This document shows, in pieces, positions 35,857 to 45,172 of a DNA stretch of 64,000 nucleotides. Position 1 is the stretch's first letter, and each line of letters begins with the position of its first letter. The stretch spans positions 1 through 64,000 of the forward strand of contig JBPJFZ010000013.1 in NCBI GenBank assembly GCA_051208035.1, given 5' to 3'. Under the pieces are notes generated by a model. That model had not been told where the DNA came from. It worked only from the letters and a program-made list of their open reading frames with translations, and did no database searches. The DNA is from JACKOB01 sp024234575. GTDB taxonomy: Bacteria > Pseudomonadota > Gammaproteobacteria > Pseudomonadales > Oleiphilaceae. Position numbers and translations under genes: made by a program.

Positions 35857-36339
35857 ATGAAAAAAACATTGATTGCGGCGAGTATGATTGCTTTTTCTGC
35901 GACAGCTTTTGCGGAAGCACCAGGTGGACCTAACTGCGGTTGGGGTAATATGTTGATGCAGGGGCAGTCAGGATTGCCAATGCACTTTCTAGCATCGACA
36001 ACAAATGGTACTTCTGGAAATGCTACATTTGGAATGACCACCGGCACCAATGGTTGCAGTGTTAAAGGCACTTTGACATACGGTGGTAAGTCGATGCTCG
36101 ACTTGTCTTCAATTATGGATGAGTTTTCTAACGATGTTGCGCGTGGTCATGGTGATGCATTGACAACTGTTGCTGTATCTTTGCATGTGCCTGTTGAAGA
36201 TCGTCAGCATTTCAGTGCTGTTATGCAAGATAATTTCAGTACCATTTTTCCTTCTGCAGATGTTACTGCAGAGGATGTAATGGCGTCAGTTATTCAGATC
36301 ATGAAGTCTGATGATAAGCTGGCCAAACACCTGGGTTAA
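35857..36339 (+). CDS. DUF3015 family secreted protein
   Basis: A 160-aa protein of unknown function. A cleavable signal peptide ends at about residue 19 (SATAFAEA). The mature part opens with the family motif GPNCGWGNMLMQGQSG. Two Cys (in PNCGWG and NGCSV) could form a disulfide. The rest is helical and acidic. A GAGGA element precedes ATG 35857. A DUF4105 gene lies directly downstream on the same strand, an association I believe recurs in other gammaproteobacteria. Confidence 0.82.
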   Translation: MKKTLIAASMIAFSATAFAEAPGGPNCGWGNMLMQGQSGLPMHFLASTTNGTSGNATFGMTTGTNGCSVKGTLTYGGKSMLDLSSIMDEFSNDVARGHGDALTTVAVSLHVPVEDRQHFSAVMQDNFSTIFPSADVTAEDVMASVIQIMKSDDKLAKHLG

Positions 36340-36353
36340 GCTTAGCTTTTGAG

Positions 36354-36389
36354 AAAAAAGAGGATGCTGCCTAATAGGCAGCATCCTCT
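36354..36389 (-). terminator. Perfect 14-bp hairpin, terminator-like on the minus strand
   Basis: AGAGGATGCTGCCT (36359-36372) and AGGCAGCATCCTCT (36376-36389) are perfectly complementary around a 3-nt loop. The A-run at 36354-36359 makes the U-tract of a terminator for minus-strand transcripts. On the plus strand the T-run is missing, though the stem begins 20 nt after the DUF3015 stop. No annotated minus-strand gene lies to the right within 2 kb. Confidence 0.75.
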
Positions 36390-36505
36390 AGTATATTATC
36401 AAGTACAGTATTTCTATCATGCTTCCCTAGTGATTGCTATTTAAGATCGGTAGCGAGCCATATTGGGCTTTTCTTTGTTTTAATATAAACCATCATAGAT
36501 ACCAC

Positions 36506-38431
36506 ATGTTTATTCTTCGTCTACCAATCGCGAAATTACTGATATTGGTGTTTGTTGCGTTTGCGGCTTATGGCGCCACTGCCAGCCCGCGTGATGAACT
36601 TGCTGCTGTATCCGTTAGCTCTCTGATTGCTGAAGCTGACAGGCAGGAACTTTCGGAGTCTCGTATCTGGCACGCCTTGATGCATTATCATCAGCCGGCG
36701 ATGCCCCTGTTGCCGCTGGTCAGCTATGTTGACGACGAAGCATTTTTTTATGCAACAAATGGTAAGTACGATCCCAGGGCCGAGCTGCATGCAACAATCG
36801 CGGCATTATTTGCGGATCCAGCTCTGGGGAATGAGCACGCTCAGTGTCGCTTTCCTGCTCGTTCCAGCTGGTTAAAAGTAGAACTAAAGATCCCGGATTC
36901 AACGTTGCCAGCACCTGTTTGTAAAGACTATCAGGATTGGCGTGAACAAGTGAGTGCGTCGAAGTTGTCGTTGATATTTCCGTCAGCTTATATCAATAGT
37001 CCTTCTTCCATGTTTGGGCATACGTTGTTTCGGTTTGACCCGCAAAATGTAGAAGAAGGTACTGACTGGCTGTCTTGGGCGTTAAGCTTTGGTGCCAATA
37101 TTAACGCTGACGATAATTCCATTATGTTTGCTTATCGAGGTATCTTTGGCGGTTATATGGGGATCTACAATATGACCCACTATTTCCGCAAGATAAAAGA
37201 ATATAACGATCTGGAGAATCGTGACATTTGGGAGTATGCCCTGGATTTAACCGCGACGGATGTCGCCGTTATTTTGGAGCATACATGGGAGTTGAAGGAA
37301 ATGGACTTTGATTACTATTTCCTTGATGAGAACTGCGCGTTCAGGTTGCTTGAGCTTATTGAGCTGGTACGTGAAGATGTTGACTTGACCAGTCAGTTTA
37401 CGATGACAGCCATTCCTGCGGACACTGTGCGAGCGGTTATTGATGAGGGGCTGGTATCCGAAATTTCGTTTAAGCCGTCTGCAACAACCCGCTTAAAGAG
37501 CCGCATTGCTGAATTAACTGATACCCAGTCGGCTATTGCAAGATCGTTAGCCGATGATATTTCGGTGTTAGAGTCTCCTCAATACCTGGCTCTCTCCCCT
37601 AAGGATAAGGCGCGCGTGTTGCAGGTTGCTTTTAGTTTTACGAGATACCGACAGCTTAAAATGGTACGGGATGAAGACATAGCAGAGCGAAGTCACCGGT
37701 TACTGCTAGAGCTGAATAAGCAGCCAAACGAAGAGCATGTTGTGGTGACTCCTGAACGGCCTGAGAGTGGCCATAAGACTACGATGGCGGGTGTTTCGGC
37801 AGGTATAGAAGATGACAAAGCCTATGCTCAGTTTGATTTCAGGCCGACTTATCATGACTTACTTGACGATCCTCGTGGTTACCCTAAGGGGGCGCATATC
37901 GCGATGGGGAACACGCAGCTGCGATTAAGTGAAGGCGGCAAGGCGACGCTTGAGCGGTTCGACTTTATAGACATTGTATCACTCTCTGCAATTGATCATT
38001 TTTTTGTCTCTCCATCTTGGCATGTTAAAACTGGCTATGAGAAAGTTTTTGCGCAGAGTGAAAATGGCAAAGGAAAGGATACCGGTGCGTACTATGTGAA
38101 AGCGGGAGGCGGTGCGGCAACAGAATTGTTAGATAGCGTCTTGGTATATGCGTTTGCTGATGCGAGAATCGAGAACAACAGCTACTATAAAACTTTTTTC
38201 AATGCGGCTTTCGGGATTTCGGGGGGCGCACTGGCCTATTTGCCTTTTGGAACCCTAAGAGCTTCAGTTGATTCTGACTATTTTACCAATGATGAGTATC
38301 GACTGAAGGTGGCGTTAGAGCAGAATATTCCGCTGACGGTTGATGATGCGATAAGAGTGGGGGTATCGAAGCAGTGGCATCGAGGTTATCAGCAATATGA
38401 GGCGGCTGTATCGTACCGACACTATTTTTAA
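36506..38431 (+). CDS. DUF4105 (Lnb N-terminal domain) envelope protein with C-terminal beta-barrel-like region
   Basis: A 641-aa protein of unknown function. A signal peptide of about 26 residues ending GATA favours ATG 36506; the frame is open from 36434. The DUF4105/Lnb_N domain (about 70-300) has a conserved His in SMFGHTLFR (His172) and Cys in DENCAFRLLE (Cys277). That pair resembles a permuted papain/NlpC-like catalytic arrangement. From about residue 420 to the end, alternating hydrophobic strands and a C-terminal aromatic YRHYF suggest an outer-membrane beta-barrel. It follows the DUF3015 gene. Enzymatic activity is inference only. Confidence 0.8.
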   Translation: MFILRLPIAKLLILVFVAFAAYGATASPRDELAAVSVSSLIAEADRQELSESRIWHALMHYHQPAMPLLPLVSYVDDEAFFYATNGKYDPRAELHATIAALFADPALGNEHAQCRFPARSSWLKVELKIPDSTLPAPVCKDYQDWREQVSASKLSLIFPSAYINSPSSMFGHTLFRFDPQNVEEGTDWLSWALSFGANINADDNSIMFAYRGIFGGYMGIYNMTHYFRKIKEYNDLENRDIWEYALDLTATDVAVILEHTWELKEMDFDYYFLDENCAFRLLELIELVREDVDLTSQFTMTAIPADTVRAVIDEGLVSEISFKPSATTRLKSRIAELTDTQSAIARSLADDISVLESPQYLALSPKDKARVLQVAFSFTRYRQLKMVRDEDIAERSHRLLLELNKQPNEEHVVVTPERPESGHKTTMAGVSAGIEDDKAYAQFDFRPTYHDLLDDPRGYPKGAHIAMGNTQLRLSEGGKATLERFDFIDIVSLSAIDHFFVSPSWHVKTGYEKVFAQSENGKGKDTGAYYVKAGGGAATELLDSVLVYAFADARIENNSYYKTFFNAAFGISGGALAYLPFGTLRASVDSDYFTNDEYRLKVALEQNIPLTVDDAIRVGVSKQWHRGYQQYEAAVSYRHYF

Positions 38432-38453
38432 GGGTATTTTTGATTCGGCGTGA

Positions 38454-38480
38454 GGGTGGGGGAATTACTCTCCCCCTCCC
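38454..38480. terminator. Hairpin between convergent DUF4105 gene and livF
   Basis: GGGTGGGGGA (38454-38463) pairs with TCCCCCTCCC (38471-38480) apart from one T-T mismatch. No long T-run follows on either strand. Its position between convergent genes suggests a weak bidirectional terminator. Confidence 0.4.
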
Positions 38481-38505
38481 ATTGAAATTTGGAAATACGC
38501 CGTGC

Positions 38506-39207
38506 TTATCCTCCTAAATACGCCTTTCTGACATCTTCGTTAACCAGCAGATTAGCGCCTGTATCTTGTAGTACGATTTCACCGTTCTCGATGACGTAGC
38601 CTCTGTCTGCAAGTTTGAGTGCCTGATTAGCATTTTGCTCGACCAGAAATATCGTCATCCCTTCTTTTCTCAGTTGTTCGATGATTTCAAATATTTGCGC
38701 GATAATTATTGGGGCTAATCCCAGTGACGGCTCGTCAAGAAACAGCAGGCGAGGCCGACTCATTAACGCCCGGCCAATTGCTAGCATTTGCTGCTCGCCA
38801 CCAGACATGGTGCCACTTCGTTGCGCCACGCGCTCTTTTAAACGTGGAAATAGCTCGTAAACATGCTTTAGTGTGCTATCGAAAGCTTGTTTCTCCGTGA
38901 AAAAGCCTCCCATATGAAGGTTCTCCTCGACCGTGAGTCCAGGAAATATTCGGCGTCCTTCGGGTACGATGGCAATTCCTTTGCGCATGATTTTTGATGT
39001 CGGGCTTTGGGTAATGTTCTCACCCATATATGTAATCGTCCCGGCGCTTGCTTGCGGGTCGCCACAAATCGTCATGAGAAGTGTCGACTTACCTGCACCA
39101 TTTGCACCAATCAGCGTAACTATTTCACCCTCGTTTACCTCTAAAGAGACACCGCGCAGCGCTTCAATTTTTCCGTAATGCGTATGTACATGTTCAAGTT
39201 TTAGCAT
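38506..39207 (-). CDS. livF: Branched-chain amino-acid ABC transporter ATP-binding protein LivF
   Basis: A 233-aa ABC ATPase energising import of leucine, isoleucine and valine (or related amino acids). Walker A is GANGAGKST, the signature MSGGEQQML, and Walker B LLFLDEPSLGL, with the switch His missing from the usual site as in other LivF proteins (EQNANQAL). It overlaps the livG stop by 1 nt and is the last gene of livHMGF. The family is clear; the real substrate range is not. Confidence 0.95.
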   Translation of the reverse strand: MLKLEHVHTHYGKIEALRGVSLEVNEGEIVTLIGANGAGKSTLLMTICGDPQASAGTITYMGENITQSPTSKIMRKGIAIVPEGRRIFPGLTVEENLHMGGFFTEKQAFDSTLKHVYELFPRLKERVAQRSGTMSGGEQQMLAIGRALMSRPRLLFLDEPSLGLAPIIIAQIFEIIEQLRKEGMTIFLVEQNANQALKLADRGYVIENGEIVLQDTGANLLVNEDVRKAYLGG

Positions 39208-39974
39208 CAGGACTCTCCCAGGTACGCTTTGATGACTTGCGGATTCGCCTTTATCTCGTCTGGTGTGCCAGAGGCGAGTGGCCGCCCCTGATTGATAACG
39301 TAGATGATGTCGGAAATCCCCATTACCAGCCCCATATCGTGCTCAATAAGCAATATGGATACGTTGTAATCCTCTTTCAGACTGACGATGAGGTTATCCA
39401 GTTCGTTGGTCTCGTTGGGGTTTAATCCAGCGGCTGGTTCATCAAGCATTAGCAGTTGTGGCTTGGTAACCATGCAGCGAGCAATCTCAAGGCGTCTTTG
39501 CTGACCATAAGATAAATTACCTGATTCACGATTGGCGAGGTCGAGCAGATTTACTTTTCTGAGCCAATAGGCAGCGTAATCCATGGCCTCTTTTTCTTTT
39601 CGTTTGTAATCGGGGGTTTTGAACAGTCCCGACAACAAGTTGGTATTCACGTGCCGGTGCTGGGCTACCAGTAAGTTTTCAATAACTGTCATGTTGCTAA
39701 AGAGGCGGACATGCTGGAATGTTCTGACCATGCCAAGGCGCGAGATCTTAAAATCAGGGAGCCCCTGAATCTCTTGCCCTTGAAAGCGAACTTCGCCACC
39801 GGTCGGAGTATAGAAACCACTAATGCAGTTAAAAACTGTGGTTTTGCCTGCACCATTTGGACCGATGACAGAAACTATCTGTTTCTCACCGATGCCCAAA
39901 GAAACGCCATCTACCGCCAGTAGTCCGCCGAATTGCATGGATAGATTTTTAACATCAAGGATCAAATCAGTCAT
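39207..39974 (-). CDS. livG: Branched-chain amino-acid ABC transporter ATP-binding protein LivG
   Basis: A 255-aa ABC ATPase pairing with LivF on the cytoplasmic face. Walker A is GPNGAGKTT, the signature LSYGQQRRLEIAR, and Walker B LLMLDEPAAGLNP, which is the LivG-type Walker B. The switch His is in LIEHDMGLVMG. The start overlaps the livM stop by 8 nt, so expression is coupled. Confidence 0.95.
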   Translation of the reverse strand: MTDLILDVKNLSMQFGGLLAVDGVSLGIGEKQIVSVIGPNGAGKTTVFNCISGFYTPTGGEVRFQGQEIQGLPDFKISRLGMVRTFQHVRLFSNMTVIENLLVAQHRHVNTNLLSGLFKTPDYKRKEKEAMDYAAYWLRKVNLLDLANRESGNLSYGQQRRLEIARCMVTKPQLLMLDEPAAGLNPNETNELDNLIVSLKEDYNVSILLIEHDMGLVMGISDIIYVINQGRPLASGTPDEIKANPQVIKAYLGES

Positions 39975-41274
39975 GCGTCATCTCCAGTTGCGGTCTCTTA
40001 GCCGGGAGAAGTCCTTGTGGTCGCCATATCATCATAAACACCATCATTACGCCAAATAGCAGCATCCGGTACTCCTGAAACTCGCGAGCTATTTCTGGTA
40101 AAACCGTCATGGCGATGGCTGCCAGTATAATGCCGAACTGCGAGCCCATTCCGCCAAGAACGACAATGGCCAGAATGATCGCAGATTCGATAAAGGTAAA
40201 TGATTCCGGGCTGATAAAGCCTTGTCTGGCGGCGAAAAATGCACCTGCAAACCCTGCAAAAGTTGCCCCCATGGTAAAGGCAGAAAGTTTGATAATGGTG
40301 CGGTTAAGCCCTAGTGAGCGACAGGCGATTTCATCTTCTCTTAGTGCTTCCCAGGCTCTGCCTACCGGCATTCTCACCAAGCGGCGAATAACGTAAATAG
40401 TAAATACGACAAGTAGTACGGCTAGCAGGTAGAGAAATATCACCTTATAGCTGCTGTCGTAAGCAATGCCAAAATACTCATGAAAGGGAAGATTACCTTC
40501 TGTTTTCGCGCGTTTGCCAAACTCCAGGCCGACAAGGGCTAAGTCTGGCTCTGTTTGAATGGCTGGCAGCGTTGGCTTGGGAATGTTGCCAATGCCATTA
40601 GGGCCGCCTGTCAGCGACGTTAGGTTATTGATCATAATCCTGATTATCTCACCAAAACCAAGGGTGACGATGGCAAGGTAATCACCCCGTAGTCTAAGCA
40701 CAGGAAAGCCCAGCAGAAAACCAAACGCTGCAGCTAGTAGCCCTGCAATAGGCAGACAGACCCAAAACGAAAGCCCATAGTAGTCGGACAGCAGGGCATA
40801 GCTATAAGCGCCTACCGCATAAAAGGCGACATAGCCAAGATCGAGCAGACCAGCCAGGCCTACAACAATATTCAAGCCTAATCCCAGCATCACATAAATC
40901 AGTACCAGTGTGGCCAGGTCAACAGACCCTCTGCTGGCTGCAAACGGCCAGGCCAGAGCGAAGGCGATAAGCAGCATGGTGGCGATTTTCTCGGCTTTGT
41001 CACGGCCACTAGTCGTTGTGGGTCTTGGGATTTTAGATAACAAGTCTGGTTTGGGGATGGCGCTGAATGCTGACGAAAGATGGTCTTTGAAAACCTGCAC
41101 GAAAAAGACCGCTAGACTAGCGACTAAAATACTGACAATTGTGTTGGTGTCAGCGTTTTCCAAGTGTGGTGAAATGCCATCCGTAACAAGTTTTACGCCC
41201 AGCAAAGGAAAGGCAAGCACCAGTGTGGCTACTGCAGCGATAAGGCCGTGAATAATTTTTTCCTGACTGATCAT
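39967..41274 (-). CDS. livM: Branched-chain amino-acid ABC transporter permease LivM
   Basis: A 435-aa inner-membrane permease. The first ~110 residues are an N-terminal extension with two hydrophobic helices (LivHM_N/DUF3382-like), as in Pseudomonas LivM. The permease core follows, with the typical GLGLNIVVGLAGLLDLGYVAFYAVGAY stretch and the cytoplasmic EAA-like loop AWEALREDEIACRSLGL. It overlaps livH by 4 nt (ATGA-type). Confidence 0.93.
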   Translation of the reverse strand: MISQEKIIHGLIAAVATLVLAFPLLGVKLVTDGISPHLENADTNTIVSILVASLAVFFVQVFKDHLSSAFSAIPKPDLLSKIPRPTTTSGRDKAEKIATMLLIAFALAWPFAASRGSVDLATLVLIYVMLGLGLNIVVGLAGLLDLGYVAFYAVGAYSYALLSDYYGLSFWVCLPIAGLLAAAFGFLLGFPVLRLRGDYLAIVTLGFGEIIRIMINNLTSLTGGPNGIGNIPKPTLPAIQTEPDLALVGLEFGKRAKTEGNLPFHEYFGIAYDSSYKVIFLYLLAVLLVVFTIYVIRRLVRMPVGRAWEALREDEIACRSLGLNRTIIKLSAFTMGATFAGFAGAFFAARQGFISPESFTFIESAIILAIVVLGGMGSQFGIILAAIAMTVLPEIAREFQEYRMLLFGVMMVFMMIWRPQGLLPAKRPQLEMTHD

Positions 41275-42197
41275 ATTTTTTCTACCTCCGGTTTGCCAAG
41301 TAATCCGGTGGGGCGGAACAATAAAATCAGTACGAGCAGACCAAATGAAACCACATCTTTATATTCAGTGCTGAAATAAGCGCCGGTCATACTTTCAGTG
41401 ACTCCAAGTAAGAGGCCTCCCAACATGGCACCAGGAATGCTGCCTATGCCGCCAAGCACCGCAGCAGTGAAGGCCTTTAAGCCAGCAATAAAGCCAACAA
41501 ATGGATTGGCAACTCCGTAATATAAGCCAAGTAGCAAGCCTGCGACGGCAGCAAGGGCTGCGCCAATGATAAAAGTGACAGATATTACCCGATTGGTGTC
41601 GATGCCAAGTAAGTTGGCCATTTTTAGATCTTCTGCCACGGCACGACAGGCTTTTCCTGTTTTTGAGCGGGCAATGAACTGAGTGAGGGCAAACATGCTG
41701 ATCAAGGTAGAGATCCAGATGATGATCTGCATCAGGGATACGGTAGCCTGAAAGCCATCTGCAGGACCGAAAGACCAGTTACCTTCTATCAGGCTTGGAA
41801 TAGCGACGTCCCGTGAGCCCTGGGCCAGGCGTACATAATTTTGTAAAAAAATCGACATGCCAATAGCGGATATGAGAGGGATCAGGCGATTGCCACCCCG
41901 CAAAGGACGGTAAGCAACGCGCTCGACCGCCCAGCCATAAGTGCTGGAAACAAACATGGAGAAGGCTAGAGCCAGCAGTAATACGACTGGCAAAAAGGTG
42001 ATTCCTGCCATCATCAGGCCGGTAATGGCGACAAATGAGACATACATGCCAATCATATAAATTTCGCCATGAGCGAAATTAATCATGCCGATAATTCCAT
42101 AAACCATGGTGTAGCCGATGGCAATAAGCGCATAGGTACTACCGATGGTGAGTCCATTCAGTAATTGTTGAATAAAATATAACGAGGCCTCTACCAT
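41271..42197 (-). CDS. livH: Branched-chain amino-acid ABC transporter permease LivH
   Basis: A 308-aa inner-membrane permease with about eight transmembrane segments. The family N-terminus (QQLLNGLTIGSTYALIAIGYTMVYGIIGMINFAHGE) and the loop CRAVAEDLKMANLLGI are clear. A GGAGG motif (42208-42212, minus-strand CCTCC) lies about 10 nt upstream. It is the first of four overlapping genes livH-M-G-F. Confidence 0.95.
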   Translation of the reverse strand: MVEASLYFIQQLLNGLTIGSTYALIAIGYTMVYGIIGMINFAHGEIYMIGMYVSFVAITGLMMAGITFLPVVLLLALAFSMFVSSTYGWAVERVAYRPLRGGNRLIPLISAIGMSIFLQNYVRLAQGSRDVAIPSLIEGNWSFGPADGFQATVSLMQIIIWISTLISMFALTQFIARSKTGKACRAVAEDLKMANLLGIDTNRVISVTFIIGAALAAVAGLLLGLYYGVANPFVGFIAGLKAFTAAVLGGIGSIPGAMLGGLLLGVTESMTGAYFSTEYKDVVSFGLLVLILLFRPTGLLGKPEVEKI

Positions 42198-42363
42198 ACG
42201 GATCTCCGGAGGAGGTATTAATACCTTTACTTAACAGCTGCGTTTGCAAGTAGTCGTGAAAACATCTCCAATCACCCGTCTGTATCGGCCGAAAAAAGAT
42301 TTTTGTTCAGGTTTTCTATTTTTGCGATCTGCATGATGTTGTGCAAAGGTCGTGTATGAATGC

Positions 42364-42405
42364 AAAAACACCTTCCGGCTACTTGTTCAGGAGGGAAGGT
42401 GTTTT
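42364..42405 (-). terminator. Terminator downstream of livK
   Basis: On the minus strand ACACCTTCC pairs with GGAAGGTGT across a 17-nt loop and is followed by TTTTTG. It lies 23-64 nt beyond the livK stop codon and before livH. It would make the binding protein more abundant than the membrane components, as is common in ABC importers. Confidence 0.7.
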
Positions 42406-42427
42406 GTAAGTCAGAAACAAAGCGCGC

Positions 42428-43546
42428 TTATTTTACAGCAGTTTTTGTTCCATCTGAATGCCATTCGTAAATGACAAAGTCAAAGCTCTTTAAATCACCC
42501 TTTTCGTCAAACTCGAGGCTGCCGGTAGGGGTACTAAAGCTATTAGAGCGAAGCGCTTGCTGAATCGCATTGGTGTCAGTACCTTTGGTCAGTTTGATGC
42601 CGTCAGCAATAACCTGAACCGCAGAGTAAGCTGTCATGACGAATGCACCGCTAGGATCCTGGTTTTTAGCTTTGAAAGAATCAACCAGTGACTTGTTTTC
42701 TGGGTTGAGATCAAAACTGGGTGGCAAGGTAACCATAAGCCCTTCAGATGCTTCGCCCGCGATGGTACTGATGTCTTTGTTGCCAACACCTTCTGGTCCC
42801 ATGAATTTCGCTGCGAGGCCTTGCTCCGCAGACTGACGCAAAATAAGACCGAGTTCTGGGTGGTAGCCACCGTAGTAGACAAAGTCTACGTTCTCTTTTT
42901 TCATTTTTGCGATAAGTGATGAGAAGTCTTTGTCGCCAGCGGTCACACCTTCGTACATCACGACGTTGATGCCTTTGGATTCAACTGTTTTCTTTACAGC
43001 GCTGGCGATACCTTCACCGTACTGTTGTTTGTCATGGATAATTGCCAGATTCTTTGGCTTGATGGTGTCTGCAATATAATTACCGGCAGTTGGTCCTTGA
43101 TGGCTGTCCAGACCAATGGTTCTAAACACCATCTTGTAGCCACGAGTGGTAATGTCCGGGCTGGTTGATGCGGCGGTTACCATCAGAATGCCTTCATCTT
43201 CGTAGATGTCGGAGGCAGGCTGGGTAGAGCTTGAACAAAGGTGTCCAACCACAAATTTTACGCCATCGTTGACGATTTTGTTTGCTACAGCAACCGCTTG
43301 CTTGGGATCACAGGCGTCATCATAAATGATGCCTTCCAGTGTATCGCCATTTACACCGCCAGCGGCATTGATTTTTTCGATGGCCATCTGTGCGCCAATC
43401 ATTTGCATGTCGCCATATTGTGCTACCGCACCGGTAACCGGGCCTGCGAGTGCAATTTTTATCGTGTCTGCATGAGCAAAAGAGACTGCCCCTGCCATGG
43501 CTAGAGAGGTGCTGATGGTTAATAGCTTTTTGGAAAATTTGTTCAT
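42428..43546 (-). CDS. livK: Branched-chain amino-acid ABC transporter substrate-binding protein LivK/LivJ
   Basis: A 372-aa periplasmic binding protein. A signal peptide ends at about residue 26 (VSFAHA). The mature protein begins DTIKIALAGPVTGAVAQYGD, and the binding-lobe motifs VVGHLCSSSTQPASDIYEDEGILMV and VTAASTSPDIT are typical of Leu/Ile/Val-binding proteins. It is upstream of livHMGF on the same strand, separated by 230 bp and a terminator. Confidence 0.95.
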   Translation of the reverse strand: MNKFSKKLLTISTSLAMAGAVSFAHADTIKIALAGPVTGAVAQYGDMQMIGAQMAIEKINAAGGVNGDTLEGIIYDDACDPKQAVAVANKIVNDGVKFVVGHLCSSSTQPASDIYEDEGILMVTAASTSPDITTRGYKMVFRTIGLDSHQGPTAGNYIADTIKPKNLAIIHDKQQYGEGIASAVKKTVESKGINVVMYEGVTAGDKDFSSLIAKMKKENVDFVYYGGYHPELGLILRQSAEQGLAAKFMGPEGVGNKDISTIAGEASEGLMVTLPPSFDLNPENKSLVDSFKAKNQDPSGAFVMTAYSAVQVIADGIKLTKGTDTNAIQQALRSNSFSTPTGSLEFDEKGDLKSFDFVIYEWHSDGTKTAVK

Positions 43547-43918
43547 TATTATATTCCCGGATTATTTTTAATGCGCAATTTCAGATGACTTAATAAGCAA
43601 GCCCGAAGCGCTTGTTCAAGCCCCACAAACAGCCTAAGTCATGACAATTATTTGAGTTAACGATTAACTTTTTCGTAAATACAAAACTATTAGCTGACGC
43701 TCAGCTCAAAAGTTTAACGCAAAATCTACACTCTGCTTAACTAAAAGTCATTAACATGTGCATATTTCCTAATCTTTAGGTAAGAACGAACGATGTTGGG
43801 TGGCAGGCTTCTGCAATCAAGGGCAGATTTCTGAGTGTCAGCTTGTTTGGGTGGTTAATTTTGTTTGCCAGGGCGATTGACGTAGAATCCAAGGCTCTGT
43901 TGGTTTTGAGGTTCGAGT
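43547..43918. other. 372-bp intergenic region between livK and the EamA gene
   Basis: This divergent promoter region holds no credible reading frame, RNA gene or strong hairpin. It must carry the livK promoter (reading left) and that of the exporter gene (reading right). No clear operator was identified. Confidence 0.6.
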
Positions 43919-44815
43919 ATGCGTCTTTCAGCGTCATCCGTGATACTAATAAAAGGTATCGCCTGCATGCTCGCCTGCGTTTTCGTTACTGCCCTGGCTG
44001 GTGCGGCAACCAAACATATCGCTACCGCTGTGCCCGTGACTACTATCGTGTGCGCCCAATACCTGATCTGTTTGCTGCTGCAGGCACCGATCATTTTTCG
44101 CTCGGGCTTTTCCATGCTTGTCACCGAGCACAAATTTACCCATCTGATTAGAAGTCTTGGCGGCTGGCTTTGCTTTTTATGCTACTACCTGGCCATTGAT
44201 CATGTACCGCTGGTTGATGCCGCTTTGCTGCGCAGCGCCTCGCCACTTTGTGTGCCAGTAGTTATATGGCTGATGATGCGGCGATCTATTCCCGCAACAC
44301 AGTGGTTGCCGTTAATTGTCGGGTTTGTTGGGGTGGGGCTGATATTGAAACCGGACACCGGTACGATAAGTATCTGGCATCTGGTGGGTTTTTTGTCGGC
44401 AGTGTTTTTGGCGGTGTCGATGGTGTATACGCGCAAGCTGACGTTTACCGAGCCCGGACAGCGGATTCTTTTTTATTATTTTCTGGTGTCCTTTGTCTGT
44501 AGTTTGCCGTTGATGATGCTGGGATGGCGATCATTTGACTGGAGTTGGTTTCCCTACCTGCTTTTTATTGGCATTTCGATATATATCGCCTTGTGGCTTT
44601 ATACCAAAGCATACCTGTATGCGGAGGCGAGTGTGGTGTCGCCGTTTAGCTATTTTGGGGTTATTTTTGCGGGCTTCTTTGGATGGTTATTCTGGGGACA
44701 TATTCCGGACGGCAGCTCCTTGGCGGGAATTGCGCTGGTAATCTGTGGTGGAATTCTCACGGTGGTCATTCGTGAGTCCAGGTCTTCAGCAGAGGATCAA
44801 TCTAAAGTTGTTTAG
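43919..44815 (+). CDS. DMT-superfamily exporter (EamA domains)
   Basis: A 298-aa inner-membrane protein with ten predicted transmembrane helices in two EamA repeats (about 5-140 and 150-290). The family's PLVDAALLRSASPLCVPVVIWL and LYAEASVVSPFSYFGVIFAGFFGWLFWG segments are present. Such proteins export amino acids, purines or other metabolites; nothing in the sequence fixes the substrate. It is followed tail-to-tail by a small membrane-protein gene. No regulator lies alongside. Confidence 0.87.
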   Translation: MRLSASSVILIKGIACMLACVFVTALAGAATKHIATAVPVTTIVCAQYLICLLLQAPIIFRSGFSMLVTEHKFTHLIRSLGGWLCFLCYYLAIDHVPLVDAALLRSASPLCVPVVIWLMMRRSIPATQWLPLIVGFVGVGLILKPDTGTISIWHLVGFLSAVFLAVSMVYTRKLTFTEPGQRILFYYFLVSFVCSLPLMMLGWRSFDWSWFPYLLFIGISIYIALWLYTKAYLYAEASVVSPFSYFGVIFAGFFGWLFWGHIPDGSSLAGIALVICGGILTVVIRESRSSAEDQSKVV

Positions 44816-44820
44816 TGGTG

Positions 44821-45039
44821 CTACTTTTCAGACTTATCGAAGTGCAGTTTTGGCAGGCTTGATTTTCCCATAACGACTAGAACCAACCCTGTGGACATCA
44901 GGAAAACTGTTGTTGCCATGGCACTGGCGGTCATTACATCATTCCAGCCAACATCCTGGCCGTGAATAAAACAAAACAGGCCGCTGGCAATAGATAAAAC
45001 AAAACAGATAATGCCAGTGATATAAGATAGCTTTTGCAT
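44821..45039 (-). CDS. Small two-helix membrane protein, unknown function
   Basis: A 72-aa protein with two hydrophobic segments (about residues 5-26 and 38-58) and a basic C-terminal tail (GKSSLPKLHFDKSEK). An AGAGG element precedes ATG 45039. It converges on the EamA gene with 5 bp between stop codons. I do not recognise the family. The ribosome-binding site and membrane topology make it a credible gene. Confidence 0.55.
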   Translation of the reverse strand: MQKLSYITGIICFVLSIASGLFCFIHGQDVGWNDVMTASAMATTVFLMSTGLVLVVMGKSSLPKLHFDKSEK

Positions 45040-45172
45040 AACCTCTCCGAAGAACGAGTCTTTGTGGCGGGTTGATTGAGTAATTAAGCCCGACTCTAGC
45101 AGACAATGGAAGTAAGGTTAATGATCCTGCTTAAGTTTGTGCAAAAACATTTGTGATCGTTTGGTATGCTGC

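Noticed and set aside
38506..39207. LivF lacking the canonical switch His as a defect
   Set aside because: LivF-type ATPases commonly have EQNA at this position.
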